A DNA stretch of 64,000 nt from Bacteroidota bacterium (GTDB taxonomy: Bacteria > Bacteroidota > Ignavibacteria > Tepidaquicellales > Tepidaquicellaceae), in the NCBI GenBank assembly GCA_018266845.1, contig JAFDZO010000002.1, positions 1 to 64,000 of the forward strand, in the 5' to 3' direction. Below, piece after piece: positions 17,951 through 26,533 of this stretch. A program made the position numbers and the translations under genes. How positions within the stretch are numbered: position 1 is the first letter of the stretch; each line of letters begins with the position of its first letter. The notes beneath the pieces were generated by a model. It made no database searches. It saw only the letters and a list, made by a program, of their open reading frames with translations, and was not told the origin of the DNA.

Positions 17951-19702
17951 ATGGATAGCTTTATTATTATTAAGAATGGTATAGTACTTACGCTTGATAA
18001 GCAAAACAGGGCAGGGGTATATACTATTGTTATTAAGAATAAAAAAATTGTCGAGATAGATTTTGAAAACAGGTTTGAAATCGGAAAATTTATTGAGCGC
18101 TATCCGCAGACTAAGCTGATTGATGCGCAGAATAAGATTATTGTTCCGGGATTTATAAACTCAAACTGCTATTCAACATTTTCATTCAATAAGCTTTTTT
18201 TCCGCAAATGCACATTTGAAACGTTAAAGGAAAACCCGGCTTTACAGCTTGTTGATAAATATTTATATCTGGTCGAAAATGTTAAGAAACGGAAAGATAT
18301 TTTTAAAGTAAATTACCTAAAGGCAATTTTAGCAGGGGAGGTAAACGTAATTGAGTCGTCGGGTGATATAAGCTTTGAACACCTCGATGATGTGCTTAGC
18401 GGTTCGGCAATAACAACAAACATTGTTGATTATGAAAATAATAAATCAACAAATCCTCCTTTGGATGCAAAAATATTCTCAGGTGTAAGAGGCGATGAGC
18501 AGGTAAATATGTATTTGGTAAATAATTTGAAAAATCTTACAAATTCAGCCGATGTAAAACTATTTCTTGAAGTCTATCAGAATGAAAAAGATTTGACGGA
18601 GATAAAAGATTTGTTCAGAAAATCTCTTATATATGTTTTAAAAGATTATAACCTTCTTACGCATTCGACTATACTTGCAAACCCGATTTACCTGAGCAAA
18701 AATGAATTTGATGTTTTGAATTCTACTTCTACGAATGTTGTTCTTTCTCCTTCCGATATTGTGAATTTCTACCCTAGGAATTTTGATTTTAGAAATTTTA
18801 TCTATTCTGATTTGAACGTCAGCATAGGCACGGGATTTACAGGAAAAAATGTTTTGTCGGAAGTAAAACTTGTTGCAACTCTCTGTTCTAAAAATATCAG
18901 AAATTATGAATCACTTCTGAAAATGATTACCATTAACGGGGCTTATGCGCAGGGAATTTCCAGCCTTACCGGAACAGTAGAAAAGAATAAATTCGCTAAT
19001 CTATTATTTTTTGATTTAAACAGGTTCGATACATTTGCCTCTTTCCCGGAAATTGATTCCGAAAAAGTTTCGGAATACATTATTGAAAATCTCACAAACG
19101 AAAATATCTCCGATGTAATTGTAAACGGCAGCTTTGAAATCAAAGACTATCAGATAGAATTGAAACTGGATTTTAATCCACTGAAAACAATTTCAGAGAT
19201 AAGCGCCGAGTTGTATAAAGCGGGCAATTATCTTGAGTATGCGGAGAAGCAAAAATTTTCCCGTAAGCAGGAATATGTAAACGATGAGATATTTGATAAC
19301 GCTTACGTAAGCGGAGGACTGGAAGAAACTCAAAGAGAGCTTTTAGTTGAGTTTGGCGAAGAGTTTAGAATAGTAAAAAAAGAGCAGGATGATTTTTCGC
19401 AGCCTATTGATAATTCTTTTTTGCCGGGGTCAGTTAACTCTTTGTCATATATTGATTCATACGATAGGGATTTTAACTTTCTCACGGAAGAGGATACAAA
19501 AGAAATTCACCCGTTAGTAAAAGAAGGGGTAAAATTTTCTGCTAAAAAATTGTCGTTTGAAGAGGGTGAAGAATCTTCTTCTGAAGTAAAGGAGAAGCAA
19601 AAGGAAGCAGGTCATCCGAAGAAAGAAGAGCCTGCGCCGGAACCTAAAAAAGAAGTTCAGTTTAAAAAAGTAAAGCTCAGATTTGGATTCGGAGAAGATT
19701 AA
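17951..19702 (+). CDS. Amidohydrolase-like protein lacking metal ligands (probable pseudoenzyme)
   Basis: A 583-aa protein with the overall plan of an ATZ/TRZ-type amidohydrolase: an N-terminal beta-sandwich, IIVPGFINSN where PGFINxHxH is expected, a TIM-barrel region and the C-terminal ANLLFFDLNRFD characteristic of the family. The metal-binding HxH is NCY here, and the GTD metal aspartate is GTG (NVSIGTGFTG); only one typical histidine (LLTHSTI) remains. It is therefore unlikely to be a metal hydrolase. The last ~180 residues are an added, highly charged tail. It lies between the asparaginase (3 bp) and Nudix (6 bp) genes, so it belongs to that operon and may act as a scaffold or regulator. 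Confidence 0.75.
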   Translation: MDSFIIIKNGIVLTLDKQNRAGVYTIVIKNKKIVEIDFENRFEIGKFIERYPQTKLIDAQNKIIVPGFINSNCYSTFSFNKLFFRKCTFETLKENPALQLVDKYLYLVENVKKRKDIFKVNYLKAILAGEVNVIESSGDISFEHLDDVLSGSAITTNIVDYENNKSTNPPLDAKIFSGVRGDEQVNMYLVNNLKNLTNSADVKLFLEVYQNEKDLTEIKDLFRKSLIYVLKDYNLLTHSTILANPIYLSKNEFDVLNSTSTNVVLSPSDIVNFYPRNFDFRNFIYSDLNVSIGTGFTGKNVLSEVKLVATLCSKNIRNYESLLKMITINGAYAQGISSLTGTVEKNKFANLLFFDLNRFDTFASFPEIDSEKVSEYIIENLTNENISDVIVNGSFEIKDYQIELKLDFNPLKTISEISAELYKAGNYLEYAEKQKFSRKQEYVNDEIFDNAYVSGGLEETQRELLVEFGEEFRIVKKEQDDFSQPIDNSFLPGSVNSLSYIDSYDRDFNFLTEEDTKEIHPLVKEGVKFSAKKLSFEEGEESSSEVKEKQKEAGHPKKEEPAPEPKKEVQFKKVKLRFGFGED

Positions 19703-19708
19703 ACGCAA

Positions 19709-20176
19709 ATGAAGTTAGCAACGCTCTTATACATAAGAAATGAAAACGGCGATTATCTTCTTCTTGAGAGGGTAAAAAATCCCAATAAAGGCTTGCTATC
19801 TCCACCCGGAGGAAAACTAGACGCGCACCTTGCAGAATCTCCTATAGAATGCGCTGTTCGTGAAGCCTCGGAAGAGTGCGGAATTGTTTCGGCTAACACT
19901 GACTGGAGGCTTTTGGGAATAATGACGGAAAAAGAATTTCCTCATATAGGGGACATTATGGTTTTTCTTTTTGAGTTTAAGAAAAAAGTGAATGAAGTTC
20001 CGCCCGATTTTCACGAAGGGAAATTCCGGTTTATTCCTGAAAGTGAAATTATGACATCCAATATTCCTGAAACGGATAAAATGTTTATCTGGAGCAGTAT
20101 TCTTAAAGAGAAAACCGGTGAGGTTTTTTTTCTAAATATGGACTGCACAAACTATCCCGAAATTATCTTGAGATAG
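19709..20176 (+). CDS. Nudix hydrolase
   Basis: A 155-aa Nudix protein resembling the 8-oxo-dGTP diphosphatase (MutT/NUDT1) group. The Nudix box is GKLDAHLAESPIECAVREAS followed by EECGI, around residues 32-56; the REASEECGI part is canonical, while the first part has two extra residues (G-x7-E instead of G-x5-E). N-terminal LLYIRNENGDYLLLERVKN and the preceding PPGGK are typical. It probably hydrolyses a nucleoside diphosphate derivative. It is the last gene of the tightly spaced esterase operon. Confidence 0.88.
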   Translation: MKLATLLYIRNENGDYLLLERVKNPNKGLLSPPGGKLDAHLAESPIECAVREASEECGIVSANTDWRLLGIMTEKEFPHIGDIMVFLFEFKKKVNEVPPDFHEGKFRFIPESEIMTSNIPETDKMFIWSSILKEKTGEVFFLNMDCTNYPEIILR

Positions 20177-20236
20177 AATTTTTTTATCCCCTGTAATGTT
20201 GTAACATTTAACACCAAAAAACAAAAAGGACTCAAT

Positions 20237-21073
20237 TTGCCGGATAAATCTACAATGATTGATAAATCGGTTTTGCCCGATACACAGAATTTAAAAGACC
20301 CTCGTAATATTGCTATTGATAAAGTAGGAGTAAAAGAGTTAAAGTATCCTATTGCTGTAAAAGATAAAGAGAACTACATACAGCATACGGTTGCGACAAT
20401 TTCTATGACTGTTGACCTGCCTAAGGAATTTAAAGGAACTCACATGAGCCGGTTTGTCGAAGTGCTTCAATGCAAGGACAGAGAAATTCATGTAGATTCA
20501 GTTGATAAAATTTTGAAAGATATGCAGAAAAAACTGAATGCAACTGCTTCACATATTGAAATGGAATTCCCATTCTTCCGCTCAAAGAAAGCTCCTGTTA
20601 CACAGAAAGAATCTTTAATTGATTACAAAGCAAAGTTTCATGCTGCAAGAAATAATGATGCAAAGGATTTTGTTCTGACAGTTGTTGTGCCTGTTACAAC
20701 ATTATGCCCATGCTCAAAAAGCATTGCAAAATACGGCGCGCACAATCAGAGAGGCGAGGTAACAGTCTCCGTGCGGTTCAATGATACTGTTTGGATTGAA
20801 GATTTGATTAGTCTGGTGGAAGAAAGCGCAAGCTCCGAGTTGTATTCTTTATTGAAAAGGGAAGACGAGAAATTTGTAACTGAGCGCGCTTATGAAAATC
20901 CCGTCTTTGTGGAAGACCTTGTGAGAAATGTTGTGTTGAAACTGAAAGAAATGCCGCATATCACATGGTACAGCGTAGAAGCGGAAAATTTCGAGAGTAT
21001 TCACAATCATAATGCGTATGCTTTAATAGAATCACACAAACCTCTTAATGGTTATATAATCTCGCGGTATTAA
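20237..21073 (+). CDS. folE2: GTP cyclohydrolase FolE2 (type IB)
   Basis: A 278-aa GTP cyclohydrolase I of the zinc-independent IB class, which converts GTP to dihydroneopterin triphosphate for folate or queuosine precursors. The catalytic cysteine lies in TTLCPCSKSIAKYGAHNQRG, and conserved THMSRFVEVL and the C-terminal ENFESIHNHNAYA are present. The length fits. The chosen TTG start at 20237 has AAAAAGGA about 7 bases upstream; an ATG at 20255 would drop six residues. queA earlier in the window fits one of the pathways this enzyme feeds. Confidence 0.95.
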   Translation: MPDKSTMIDKSVLPDTQNLKDPRNIAIDKVGVKELKYPIAVKDKENYIQHTVATISMTVDLPKEFKGTHMSRFVEVLQCKDREIHVDSVDKILKDMQKKLNATASHIEMEFPFFRSKKAPVTQKESLIDYKAKFHAARNNDAKDFVLTVVVPVTTLCPCSKSIAKYGAHNQRGEVTVSVRFNDTVWIEDLISLVEESASSELYSLLKREDEKFVTERAYENPVFVEDLVRNVVLKLKEMPHITWYSVEAENFESIHNHNAYALIESHKPLNGYIISRY

Positions 21074-21078
21074 ATTAT

Positions 21079-21114
21079 AAAAGGGTAATGAAATACTCAC
21101 TTACCCTTTTATTT
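21079..21114 (+). terminator. Terminator after folE2
   Basis: AAAAGGGTAA (21079-21088) pairs with TTACCCTTTT (21101-21110), followed by ATTT. It marks the end of the folE2 transcript. Confidence 0.75.
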
Positions 21115-21245
21115 CGCAAATCTATCTTTCTCTCATAGCGGAACTAAAATGCTTATAATTCGTTGAAAAATTAGCATATTTTATTTGTCTTTGTATAAAA
21201 TTTAAAATTGCATATTTTTATTATTCACCAAAAATAATTGTAAAA

Positions 21246-21680
21246 ATGACAAAAATTAAATCACTCTTAGCCATTTTTGTTATGGCATTCTTTTGTTTAT
21301 CGGCTTTAGGAACTGCAAATGCAGCAGAAGTTCCCGGAGTTTCCGCCTCTGCTAATAAAAAATCATATACTGCCGGAGAGAGCGGAGTATTAACAATAAA
21401 GTTTAAAACAGGCGACCACGTAAAAATTCCGAAGGACCCTGAAATTGAAGTTACAATTACTGACGGAGTAAGCGGAAACGGGCTTCAAAATGTTTCAGGG
21501 GGAGATGATTATCTTTCAAATCCTGCTCAAGTAAAATTTAATTTTACCGTTCCTTCGGGCGCAGCAAGCGGTTCGACAATCACAATCAAAGGAAAAGTGA
21601 AATTCGGTTATTGCAACTCTGATAACGGTGTGTGCAAAATCGGAACGAAGAATTTCACCGCTAAAATAAAAGTAAAATAA
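21246..21680 (+). CDS. Small secreted protein, DsbD N-domain-like
   Basis: A 144-aa exported protein with a clear signal peptide (hydrophobic core FVMAFFCLSALG, cleavage near ANAAE). The mature part is beta-rich and ends with FGYCNSDNGVCKIG, a pair of cysteines eight residues apart in a context reminiscent of the immunoglobulin-like N-terminal domain of DsbD (thiol:disulfide interchange). No membrane DsbD partner is adjacent. The family assignment is an inference from the pattern. It sits 29 bp before lpxH but behind a spacer of 172 bp, so it may start a unit with lpxH and the PBP gene. Confidence 0.65.
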   Translation: MTKIKSLLAIFVMAFFCLSALGTANAAEVPGVSASANKKSYTAGESGVLTIKFKTGDHVKIPKDPEIEVTITDGVSGNGLQNVSGGDDYLSNPAQVKFNFTVPSGAASGSTITIKGKVKFGYCNSDNGVCKIGTKNFTAKIKVK

Positions 21681-21709
21681 TTTAGCGCAGTGTAACGCTT
21701 TACAGCAAG

Positions 21710-22483
21710 ATGAAGAGTGCTTATTACTTTATTTCAGATGTTCATTTAGGTTACGGTTCCAGAGAAGATAATATTTTCAAGGAAAATGTTCTTCTGCATT
21801 TTATGGATTCGATAAAAGCTGATGCTAAGGAATTGTTTATAGTCGGCGATTTGTTTGATTACTGGATGGAATACAAGCACGTAGTTCCGAAAGGCTACTA
21901 CAGGTTGTTTGCAAAAATTGCTGAGTTTATTTCCTGCGGGATAAAAGTAAACTACCTTGCGGGAAATCATGATTTTTGGCGGGGAACATACTTTAAAGAT
22001 GAATTTGGTATTGATATAGTATTCGATGAAATAATCCGTGAAATAGAAGGGAAAAAATTTTTCATTCACCACGGAGACGGAATGGCTTATAAAGATACCG
22101 GATATAAAATTCTTAAGGCGATTATGCGAAACCGCTTTGCCCAGTTTATGTATGCAAAGCTGCATCCCGACTGGGGTATAGGGCTTGCGAAGAAAAGCTC
22201 GCATTCATCAAGAATGCACACCGGGCAAAGAGATTATTCAAAGCACGACGGGCTAAAGGATTTTGGCGGGAAGAAAATAAATGAGGGTTTTGATTTTGTG
22301 ATTATGGGGCATAGGCACAGACCTTTGAGAGTAGATTACCCTACAGGAACTTACATAAATCTTGGCGACTGGATTGATAATTTTACATATGCGGTTTTTA
22401 AAGAAGGGAAAATAGAACTGATTAGTTACTTCAATAAAAAAGAAAATAAGTACAGACAGGAGATAATAAAAGCGATTGGCTAA
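21710..22483 (+). CDS. lpxH: UDP-2,3-diacylglucosamine diphosphatase (LpxH-like)
   Basis: A 257-aa calcineurin-like metallophosphoesterase matching LpxH, which hydrolyses UDP-2,3-diacylglucosamine to lipid X in lipid A synthesis at the inner membrane face. Metal-binding motifs are in order: SDVHLGYG (9-16), GDLFDYW (47-53), GNHDFWRG (about 85-92), HHGDG, and GHRHRP. LpxH-like paralogues without lipid A activity exist, but the DYW and GNHDFW context and length fit the family. The downstream PBP gene starts inside its last codons (8-bp overlap), so the two are coupled. Confidence 0.88.
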   Translation: MKSAYYFISDVHLGYGSREDNIFKENVLLHFMDSIKADAKELFIVGDLFDYWMEYKHVVPKGYYRLFAKIAEFISCGIKVNYLAGNHDFWRGTYFKDEFGIDIVFDEIIREIEGKKFFIHHGDGMAYKDTGYKILKAIMRNRFAQFMYAKLHPDWGIGLAKKSSHSSRMHTGQRDYSKHDGLKDFGGKKINEGFDFVIMGHRHRPLRVDYPTGTYINLGDWIDNFTYAVFKEGKIELISYFNKKENKYRQEIIKAIG

Positions 22484-24770
22484 AAAAAAGGAAAAATATA
22501 AAGAAGAAGAGCTCGATAAATATCTCAACGATAAAGAATACAGGAAAAAAATTTCCAAGAAAAACCGGAAGGCAAATAATTTTCTTGGCACTTCCATTGT
22601 AATAATTCTTATAGGAATTATCTGCTTTGCGGGATACCTTGTTTATCTTGCGCAGGGGCTTCCATCTCTTTCCGAATTAGAAAATCCAAAACTTGAAGAG
22701 GCAACTAAAGTATATTCAGCCGACGGGGAATTAATTGATAAATTCTTTCTGAAAAACAGAACGAAAGTTACAATTGAAAATATTCCCAAGGATATGATTA
22801 ATGCTTTGATTGCTACCGAAGACAGGAAATTTTACGACCATTGGGGATTTGACTTAGACAGGACTCTAAAAGCGCTTGTAAAAAATATAATGGCATTCAG
22901 AGCTAAAGAAGGGGCAAGCACGATAACGCAGCAGCTTGCAAGAAATCTTTACCCTGATATAGGACGCGAAGTTTCTATTAACAGAAAACTCCGCGAGGCT
23001 ATGACTTCAATTCAAATTGAACGTACTTATACCAAGCAGGAAATTCTGGCTTATTATCTCAACACAGTTTATTTCGGTAAAGGAGCTTACGGAGTAGAGG
23101 CAGCAGCACAGACGTATTTCAGCAAGCCATCCAAAGAGATGACATTGGATGAATGCGCTATATTAGTGGGGGTTTTAAAGAATCCTTCTAAATATGACCC
23201 TGTTGATAATCCAGAAGAATCTAAAAAAAGAAGAAACATTGTTCTTAACTCAATGCTTGAAGCGGGATATATAAATCAGGAGACGTATAAAACAGCTTCC
23301 GATGACCCGATACGGGTAACGCTTCAGAAAAATTTTGCGCAGTTTAACTCGCCTGCCCCCCAGTTTACGGAAATGGTGAGACAGATTTTAGAGCAAAAAG
23401 CTGAAAAATACGGATATGATTTATATAGAGACGGCTTACAAATTTATACAACTCTTGATACGCGTTTTCAAAAGCATGCAGTTACTGCTGCGACTGAACA
23501 ATTGAAAGGATTTCAAAAAGAATTCAATGGCTATTGGAACTGGAAGAATAATAAGGATGTGCTTAATGATGCCGTCGAACGGCAGATAAAACAGACGGAT
23601 GAATATAAGAAAGGAAAGACCGATGCAGAGAGAAGCAAGATTGCAGAAAAGCTGAGAAAAAGCCAGAGCTTTATTGATTCCGTAAAGCAGGTTGAAACAA
23701 CTGTGCAGCTTGGTTTTGTATGTATGAATCCTAAAACAGGCGAGATAAAGGCAATGGTTGGCGCTAACCCGAATAATACTTTCAAGTACGGATTAAATCA
23801 CGTTACGCAGATAAAAAGACAGCCCGGTTCAACGTTCAAAGTTTTTGTTTACACTGAGGCAATACAAAACGGATACAGTCCGGGATATATGATTTCCAAC
23901 GACCCTGTAGCGGTGAATGTAGGAGGGAAAATATGGTCGCCGAAGGGCGGCGGTACGGGCGGCAGTGTTTCGTTACGTGATGCGATTGCAAAGTCAATCA
24001 ATGTGATTGCAGTTAGAACAACGATGGAAATAGCTCCGCTTGATAAAGTAATTTCGCTTGCTCACGATATGGGTGTAAAATCAGAGTTGCCTAATGTGCT
24101 TTCATTGGTACTTGGCGCAGGAGAGGTTACTCCGCTGGAAATGACGAATGCGTTCGGTACAATAGCCAATGAAGGAATATGGGTTGAACCGATTGCCATT
24201 ACAAAAATTACTGATAGGAATGGAAACATAATTGAGGAAATCAAGCCTGACTCCCGTGAGATATTAAGTGAAGGCGTTGCTTACATTATGCAGGATATGA
24301 TGGAAGGGGTTGTAGATGAGGGAACTGCAACAAGCATAAGGCAGTATTTCTCGCGTCCTGCAGCGGGTAAGACGGGTACTACAAATGATTATACCGATGC
24401 ATGGTTCATCGGATTTACTCCCCAATTTCTTGCAGGTGTTTGGCTCGGCTTTGACGACCCGCGTGTTAAGTTCGGCGGCGGATATGGTCAGGGAGGTAAA
24501 GCTGCCGCTCCTATATGGGGAAGATTTATGAAGTATCTTTACGCAGACGACAGCTTCGATTTCCATGTTGCATATTTTGAAATGCCTGATGATGTGCAGG
24601 AAGTCAGTATTTGTTCCGTCAGCGGAATGCTGGATAACGGCTCTTGCCCTTCGCATAAAGATTTGGCTTTGAAGAAATTTCTGCCTAAGAAATGCAATGT
24701 TCCGCACACATTACCGTCCGAAGGAACGCAGGAAACAAATCTTCCGCCGGAGGGAAGCGTAGGATTTTAA
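22476..24770 (+). CDS. Penicillin-binding protein 1A (bifunctional)
   Basis: A 764-aa class A PBP. A charged cytoplasmic N terminus is followed by a membrane anchor (FLGTSIVIILIGIICFAGYL, about residues 30-55). The GT51 transglycosylase domain has the catalytic glutamate in ATEDRKFYDHWG and the motif STITQQLARN. The transpeptidase domain carries SxxK in GSTFKVF, SxN in SINVIAV and KTG in GKTGTTNDYTDAWF. It polymerises and crosslinks peptidoglycan in the periplasm. The TTG start at 22476 overlaps lpxH by 8 bp; no better start lies downstream before the charged segment. The C-terminal ~50 residues contain four cysteines. Confidence 0.95.
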   Translation: MAKKKEKYKEEELDKYLNDKEYRKKISKKNRKANNFLGTSIVIILIGIICFAGYLVYLAQGLPSLSELENPKLEEATKVYSADGELIDKFFLKNRTKVTIENIPKDMINALIATEDRKFYDHWGFDLDRTLKALVKNIMAFRAKEGASTITQQLARNLYPDIGREVSINRKLREAMTSIQIERTYTKQEILAYYLNTVYFGKGAYGVEAAAQTYFSKPSKEMTLDECAILVGVLKNPSKYDPVDNPEESKKRRNIVLNSMLEAGYINQETYKTASDDPIRVTLQKNFAQFNSPAPQFTEMVRQILEQKAEKYGYDLYRDGLQIYTTLDTRFQKHAVTAATEQLKGFQKEFNGYWNWKNNKDVLNDAVERQIKQTDEYKKGKTDAERSKIAEKLRKSQSFIDSVKQVETTVQLGFVCMNPKTGEIKAMVGANPNNTFKYGLNHVTQIKRQPGSTFKVFVYTEAIQNGYSPGYMISNDPVAVNVGGKIWSPKGGGTGGSVSLRDAIAKSINVIAVRTTMEIAPLDKVISLAHDMGVKSELPNVLSLVLGAGEVTPLEMTNAFGTIANEGIWVEPIAITKITDRNGNIIEEIKPDSREILSEGVAYIMQDMMEGVVDEGTATSIRQYFSRPAAGKTGTTNDYTDAWFIGFTPQFLAGVWLGFDDPRVKFGGGYGQGGKAAAPIWGRFMKYLYADDSFDFHVAYFEMPDDVQEVSICSVSGMLDNGSCPSHKDLALKKFLPKKCNVPHTLPSEGTQETNLPPEGSVGF

Positions 24771-24792
24771 AAGAGAATTTTAGAAGTATAAT

Positions 24793-24830
24793 AAAAAAGC
24801 CCGATGAAAATTAATTCATTGGGCTTTTTT
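24793..24830. terminator. Bidirectional terminator between PBP1A and the T9SS protein
   Basis: AAAAAAGCCCGATGAA (24793-24808) pairs, with one G-T mismatch, with TTCATTGGGCTTTTTT (24815-24830). A- and T-runs on both sides suit termination of both convergent genes. Confidence 0.85.
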
Positions 24831-24852
24831 GTTATAAGAAAAATTTCTGTTT

Positions 24853-26433
24853 TTACTTTACCAGCATCATCTTTTTTACTTCACTAAAATTATCGGCTGT
24901 TAATTTATAAAAATAGACTCCGCTTGGTCTGTTTGAAGCGTTCCAGTTCACTTCATATTTTCCTGCATTCAAATTACCGCTGAATAACTCTTCAACTTCT
25001 TTACCAATTGAGTTATAAACTGCAAGCCTTACAGCACCTGCTTTGCTTACATTAAACTTTATTAAGGTGTTAGGATTAAAAGGGTTTGGATAGTTTTGCG
25101 AAAGTTCAAACTTAGAAGGAACTTCTGTTCCAATTTGATTTATGCCTATGGGTGTATAGGTAATGTAAATTTTAAATATTCTGTCGCTGGCAGAGCCTGA
25201 GGTGAAATTCGGCAGAGGTGCTCTTAGTCCGCCAAACATATATCCTGCCAAAGTTCTTGCCGGATAAGAAGCAAGCTTAATAACTCCGTTGCTGTAATGG
25301 CGAATATTTTCGTTTAAAATAAATTTAGCATTCGTTCCTAGATACTCTGAGAATTTATTCGGTAAAATTGTTTCTACGGTTGTTCCGTTTTGTTTTTTCG
25401 TTAAAGCTGTTATATCTTTAATAAAGGGCACCAAAGAATCTTTTTTAGGTGTTCCTGAAGCATCGCAATAATACAAGCTCATTCCGGCTAAAAATACCGT
25501 GTGCATATCTTTTTTAACGGAATCGAACATGTTAATATATGCTGTTGTGTACTGTGTAAATCTTTGTTGAAAAGAAAAATCCACGTTATAGCCCGATGAG
25601 TTAATATAAATCGGTTCAAGAAAAGGGTTATCAGCATTTGATTTAAAAACGCCGCCATATAAAATCAATGATTCAGTGCCATCCGAATTTATTGCAGGCA
25701 CAAGGTTCATATCCCGTCTGTGGAGATTAGCTGTATCAATAGTTTCGGTGTAGTTAGAAATAATCCCCCCGGTAGAGAGATTAAATTTTTTATACATCGA
25801 AGCATACTTTTGATACCATGTGCCGTTATTAGTAGGTTTGTACTCTCCTGAAAAATTATGTCCTCCGACAAGATAAAAATCATTTCCAATCATTCCTAAT
25901 TCTCCGCCGCAAACCTGCACTCTGTTATCGGTTACTTGAGTTACGTAAGAATTAATGTTTTGATTATTAATGATTGCATTTATTATTCCGGGCACATCAA
26001 TGATAGAAATAGAATTAAATGTTACCATAGAGTCGCGCAAAGAATCTAAGCCCATACCGCCTATTAAGTAAAGATATTGGTCTTTCTGGTAATATTGAGG
26101 ATTAAAACTTCTTAGCGGGTCAGCTTTAGCAATGGTCATATCTGTAAAAACATTCCGTGACCATACCTGATTGGCTGCCGGATCAACAACGAAAATGTTT
26201 TTATTTGCATAAGCTTTAGGAAAAGCCGGTGCAACATTGCTGAATCCGTGTAAGCCGTTCGTTCTTCCGCCTATGAAAAGCCACTTGCCGTTGTACTGGG
26301 CAAATGCGAATGAATGCAGGCTTGGTGAGTTCGGGATATTTATTTGCTCCAGTTCAATTGTAAAAGGAACAGCAGCAAAAATTTTCGGGCATAGAAATAG
26401 CGCGAAAATCAAAAGGGACGATAACTTTTTCAT
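24853..26433 (-). CDS. Secreted kelch-like protein with T9SS sorting domain
   Basis: A 526-aa exported protein. The signal peptide is MKKLSSLLIFALFLCPKIFA. The main part (about 30-420) has kelch/propeller-type segments such as NGKWLFIGGRTNG, YLYLIGGMGLDS, DFYLVGGHNFSG and LILYGGVF. The last ~85 residues are a type IX secretion C-terminal domain: QNYPNPFNPNTLIKFNVSK, GKEVEELF, and the ending GVYFYKLTADNFSEVKKMML(VK). It should be exported by Sec and then across the outer membrane by T9SS, ending attached to or released from the surface. The ligand is unknown. Confidence 0.85.
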   Translation of the reverse strand: MKKLSSLLIFALFLCPKIFAAVPFTIELEQINIPNSPSLHSFAFAQYNGKWLFIGGRTNGLHGFSNVAPAFPKAYANKNIFVVDPAANQVWSRNVFTDMTIAKADPLRSFNPQYYQKDQYLYLIGGMGLDSLRDSMVTFNSISIIDVPGIINAIINNQNINSYVTQVTDNRVQVCGGELGMIGNDFYLVGGHNFSGEYKPTNNGTWYQKYASMYKKFNLSTGGIISNYTETIDTANLHRRDMNLVPAINSDGTESLILYGGVFKSNADNPFLEPIYINSSGYNVDFSFQQRFTQYTTAYINMFDSVKKDMHTVFLAGMSLYYCDASGTPKKDSLVPFIKDITALTKKQNGTTVETILPNKFSEYLGTNAKFILNENIRHYSNGVIKLASYPARTLAGYMFGGLRAPLPNFTSGSASDRIFKIYITYTPIGINQIGTEVPSKFELSQNYPNPFNPNTLIKFNVSKAGAVRLAVYNSIGKEVEELFSGNLNAGKYEVNWNASNRPSGVYFYKLTADNFSEVKKMMLVK

Positions 26434-26533
26434 TTGTGAAGAGTTGAGATTAATCTAGAGGTAAAACAAAAACCGGAATAATAAAATTCAAATTCTAATA
26501 ATATAAAAAATTCTACTACGTGTTTAAATTTAA

